DNA from: CBDCWQ01 sp965223435
GTDB lineage: Bacteria; Myxococcota; Kuafuiibacteriia; Kuafuiibacteriales; Kuafuiibacteriaceae
Direction: 5' to 3'
Assembly (NCBI GenBank): GCA_965223435.1
Contig: CBDCWQ010000022.1
Coordinates: forward strand, 930,001-994,000
Length of the DNA stretch: 64,000 nucleotides
Made by a program: the position numbers and the translations under genes. The notes below the pieces were generated by a model. That model searched no databases. It was not told the origin of the DNA and was given only the letters and a program-made list of their open reading frames with translations. Shown one piece after another: positions 61,637-64,000 of the stretch. The stretch's first letter is position 1. Every line of letters begins with the position of its first letter.

Positions 61637-63730
61637 CTACGCCCGACGGATCAACGTCCCGACTCCGCTATCGGTAAACAACTCTGCAATCAGGTTGTGA
61701 GGCACACGGCCATCGACAACATGAACCGAAGCCACGCCCCCCGCCAACGCTGCCAAACCGGACTCAAGCTTCGGCTTCATTCCCCCCTTGATCTCACCGC
61801 GATCCAACCTGGTCTTCAGCTGATCACTGTTGAGCTCGGAGACCACCTTATCGGCTTCCAAAAGACCGGGTACGTCGCTCATGAAGATCAATTTCTCGGC
61901 CCCGAGCGCGGTTGCGAGTCTCGACGCCACAACGTCCGCATTGATATTGTATGAGGTGCTGTCGTCGCCCAAACCTACCGGAGAAACGACCGGTATGTAG
62001 CCATCCTTCTCGAGCATGTTGATCAAGGTAACGTCCACCGAACGTACTTCGCCAACCTGCCCCAGATCTCGGTCGATTTTTTGGGCACGGATCAAGCCGC
62101 CGTCCTTGCCGCTCAGACCCACTGCGCGGCAACCGGTCCGATTCAGCGCCGCGACCAAGCGCTGATTGACGCTGCCCGTGAGCACCATCTCCACCACCCG
62201 CATGGATGTGGCGTTGGTCACCCGGAGACCGTCGATGAACTCGGTTTTTTCGCCCAGGTGCTCCAACGTCCTTGAGATTTCCGCCCCCCCGCCATGCACC
62301 ACAATCGGAAGCAAGCCGACAGAGCGAAGCAACAGGACATCTTCTGCGAACTCAAGCTCGAGCTTGGGGTCAACCATCGCGGCGCCACCGAGTTTGATGA
62401 CTGCGCGAAGGCCCCGGAAACGATCGATGTAACGAAGTGCTTCGATCAACAGGCTCTTTTTGATGGTCGGCCCGAGATCGGCAAGGCGGTCCTGCACCGA
62501 CACACTGCCGTCCGATGATGTGACCGTAACCGCGGCGTAGTCGGCGTTGATTTTCACGTAGTCGTACGAAAGATCACAACCATATGCCCGCGCGTTCTCG
62601 GACCCGGCCTTAAGGTCCAAAGAGACCTTCACCTCAGGCTCCGTCATGCGCTGCCGAAGGTAGGCCTGGTCGGTTTTGGCCGGCGTGCCTCCACGAAACA
62701 CGGCAATGTCTTGGATTTCGAGCACCGCCGTCTTCGGATCAAAGCTGAGCTGGTGGGTGGCCGCGGCCGCACCAGCGGCACTCATCATACGACCGCCGGC
62801 GTTGGGGTCTGCACCAAAAATAGCCGTTTTGACGAGCATGGAGCTGGCGATGGCACGGGATACGATGCGCGCATCAGACCGCGTCGCCGCGCCGACCACC
62901 TGTACATCCAGGAGCCGATTGGCACCCTCACCATCGAGGGCGATCAGTTTGGCCATTTCGTCGAGCAACTGGCAAAGAGCGTCGGCGAAAATCTCGTAGT
63001 TCGGACCATCTCGGGGTATTTCAACCCCTTTGGCGTTGCCATTGGCTAAGGCGATCACCATATCGTTGGTGGACATGTCGTTGTCCACGGTCAGCTGATT
63101 GAACGTATCCTCCACCGACCGCGCCAGCGCCTTCTTGAGGGTCGCCTCGTCGACACGCGCATCGGTGGTCACAAAACACAACATGGTCGCCATGCCTGGA
63201 TGAATCATGCCCGCACCTTTAGCAACCGCGTGGAGCCGTACTCGCTTCCCGGAAACAAACACCTCACGGGCCGAAAGCTTGGTCACCCGATCCGTGGTGA
63301 GGATGCTCTGGGCGAACAACGAAGGGTCTGAGGACAATGCCGCAAGGGTAGGGTCGATGGCCCCCACAATGGTATCGCGCGGAAGCAACTGACCGATCAC
63401 GCCGGTGGCCGCCGTCACGATCTGGTCGGCGTCGACCCCGATCCGTTCACCCAAGGCGACTGCAATCGACTCATCGGCGTGGATCCCCGCCTCACCCGTC
63501 AATGCGTTGGCGTTGCCGCTCACCGCAATGATCGCCCGTACCTTGCGCCCGGCCTCGACCAAGCGAACGGTGCGATCGGCACAGGCCGCCCGGCTCCGAT
63601 TGGTGGTGACGCAGGCCGCCAGCGTAGCCGGGGCTTCACTGATCAAGATGCCCAGATCCGGCTTGCTGTTCTTGATGCCGGCGTTGCGCCCTGAAGCGAG
63701 AAAACCCTTGGGAAGCATCTCGATGGTCAT
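61637..63730 (-). CDS. argJB: Fused ArgJ-ArgB: glutamate N-acetyltransferase and N-acetylglutamate kinase
   Basis: 697 aa. Residues 1 to ~410 are ArgJ, which transfers acetyl from acetylornithine to glutamate. It is an autocatalytically cut enzyme, and the nucleophile is T182 in KGAGMIHPGMATML. Residues ~422-697 are ArgB, with VIKLGGAAM (K446, ATP phosphate), VVHGGGAEIS and GLSGKDGGL. The two halves are joined by a short linker without a stop. ArgJ needs internal cleavage to work, so the mature fusion should be an alpha chain plus a beta chain carrying the kinase. It overlaps argC by 4 bases (ATGA at 63727-63730). Confidence 0.93.
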   Translation of the reverse strand: MTIEMLPKGFLASGRNAGIKNSKPDLGILISEAPATLAACVTTNRSRAACADRTVRLVEAGRKVRAIIAVSGNANALTGEAGIHADESIAVALGERIGVDADQIVTAATGVIGQLLPRDTIVGAIDPTLAALSSDPSLFAQSILTTDRVTKLSAREVFVSGKRVRLHAVAKGAGMIHPGMATMLCFVTTDARVDEATLKKALARSVEDTFNQLTVDNDMSTNDMVIALANGNAKGVEIPRDGPNYEIFADALCQLLDEMAKLIALDGEGANRLLDVQVVGAATRSDARIVSRAIASSMLVKTAIFGADPNAGGRMMSAAGAAAATHQLSFDPKTAVLEIQDIAVFRGGTPAKTDQAYLRQRMTEPEVKVSLDLKAGSENARAYGCDLSYDYVKINADYAAVTVTSSDGSVSVQDRLADLGPTIKKSLLIEALRYIDRFRGLRAVIKLGGAAMVDPKLELEFAEDVLLLRSVGLLPIVVHGGGAEISRTLEHLGEKTEFIDGLRVTNATSMRVVEMVLTGSVNQRLVAALNRTGCRAVGLSGKDGGLIRAQKIDRDLGQVGEVRSVDVTLINMLEKDGYIPVVSPVGLGDDSTSYNINADVVASRLATALGAEKLIFMSDVPGLLEADKVVSELNSDQLKTRLDRGEIKGGMKPKLESGLAALAGGVASVHVVDGRVPHNLIAELFTDSGVGTLIRRA

Positions 63731-64000
63731 GAGGACCTCGTAGGGGCGGGCCCGAGAAGAAGGCCCGCGCTCGGAGAAACACCAAGCAAGGCGTTGAGAT
63801 TCTGAATCGCCTGTCCGGCGGCGCCCTTGACCAAGTTGTCAATGGCGCCAAAAGCACAGATCGTTCCCGTCCGCTCATCCAGGGTCGCACTGACCTGCGT
63901 AAAATTGTTTCCGCGCACCGACGCGGTTTCTGGGGGCTGGCCTGCCTGGTAACGCACAAACGGTGCATTCTGGTAAACTTCTGAAAACGCCGCATCGACC
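63727..64000 (-). CDS. argC: N-acetyl-gamma-glutamyl-phosphate reductase, C-terminal part
   Basis: The minus frame runs off the right edge. The visible ~90 C-terminal residues have APFVRYQAGQPPETASVRGN, then NFTQVSATLDE and GAIDNLVKGAAGQAIQNLNA, the standard ArgC C-terminal block. ArgC reduces N-acetylglutamyl phosphate to the semialdehyde. Its stop overlaps the start of the fused argJB as ATGA. The catalytic Cys lies beyond the window. Confidence 0.92.
   Translation of the reverse strand, partial: VDAAFSEVYQNAPFVRYQAGQPPETASVRGNNFTQVSATLDERTGTICAFGAIDNLVKGAAGQAIQNLNALLGVSPSAGLLLGPAPTRSS

Noticed and set aside
1..64000. tRNA, rRNA or CRISPR array
   Set aside because: Nothing with the required arm pattern, conserved rRNA stretches or spaced repeats was found by eye; the tandem repeats seen are all within coding regions.

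Overview
The window looks like a chromosomal segment of a moderately high-GC, predatory or gliding-type deltaproteobacterium (Myxococcota or Bradymonadota-like). This is inferred from content: a FrzS-like pseudo-receiver/coiled-coil protein, a TatT-associated TRAP transporter, histone H1-like Lys/Arg-rich proteins, a GspE-N/GAF/HEAT chimera, a DUF2079 membrane protein, many lipoproteins and very large secreted or TPR proteins. No rRNA, tRNA or CRISPR array was recognised.

Region 1-5 kb: the start of a secreted or outer-membrane protein gene runs off the left edge. Next to it is a complete IS21-family element (393-3842) with 45-bp imperfect inverted repeats and a 6-bp target duplication. Two uncharacterised genes follow. 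Region 5-15 kb: a phosphodiester-glycosidase-like protein, a HEAT-repeat protein, DNA polymerase IV (dinB), a small membrane protein, a large exported protein and a 1219-aa GspE-N/GAF/HEAT protein. Region 15-22 kb: an H1-like protein built on 42-bp tandem repeats, a four-gene TRAP operon (P-T-Q-M, each junction an ATGA overlap) and a Fis-type HTH protein with an H1-like tail.

Region 22-31 kb: acetyl-CoA synthetase, the FrzS-like protein, YebC, a lipoprotein, a lytic transglycosylase and a JmjC/cupin hydroxylase gene broken by an in-frame TGA. Region 31-43 kb: a 177-bp imperfect palindrome, a degenerate-GGDEF protein overlapping a GMC oxidoreductase, a lipoprotein with HEXXH, a parallel beta-helix lipoprotein, small secreted and hypothetical proteins, and a DUF2079 protein. 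The DUF2079 gene and its short downstream ORF lie between two copies of a ~135-bp repeat.

Region 43-60 kb is the most unusual part. It holds a 1706-aa TPR protein with an embedded C39-like cysteine-peptidase domain. Just downstream is an exported protein made of three near-identical Gly-Gly/six-cysteine repeats. A membrane protein follows, and then a convergent 3353-aa secreted protein with few recognisable domains. Region 60-64 kb is an arginine operon read leftwards, argC-argJB(fusion)-argF.

The best candidates for something undescribed are the GG/Cys-repeat protein with its neighbouring C39-TPR protein, and the giant secreted protein.
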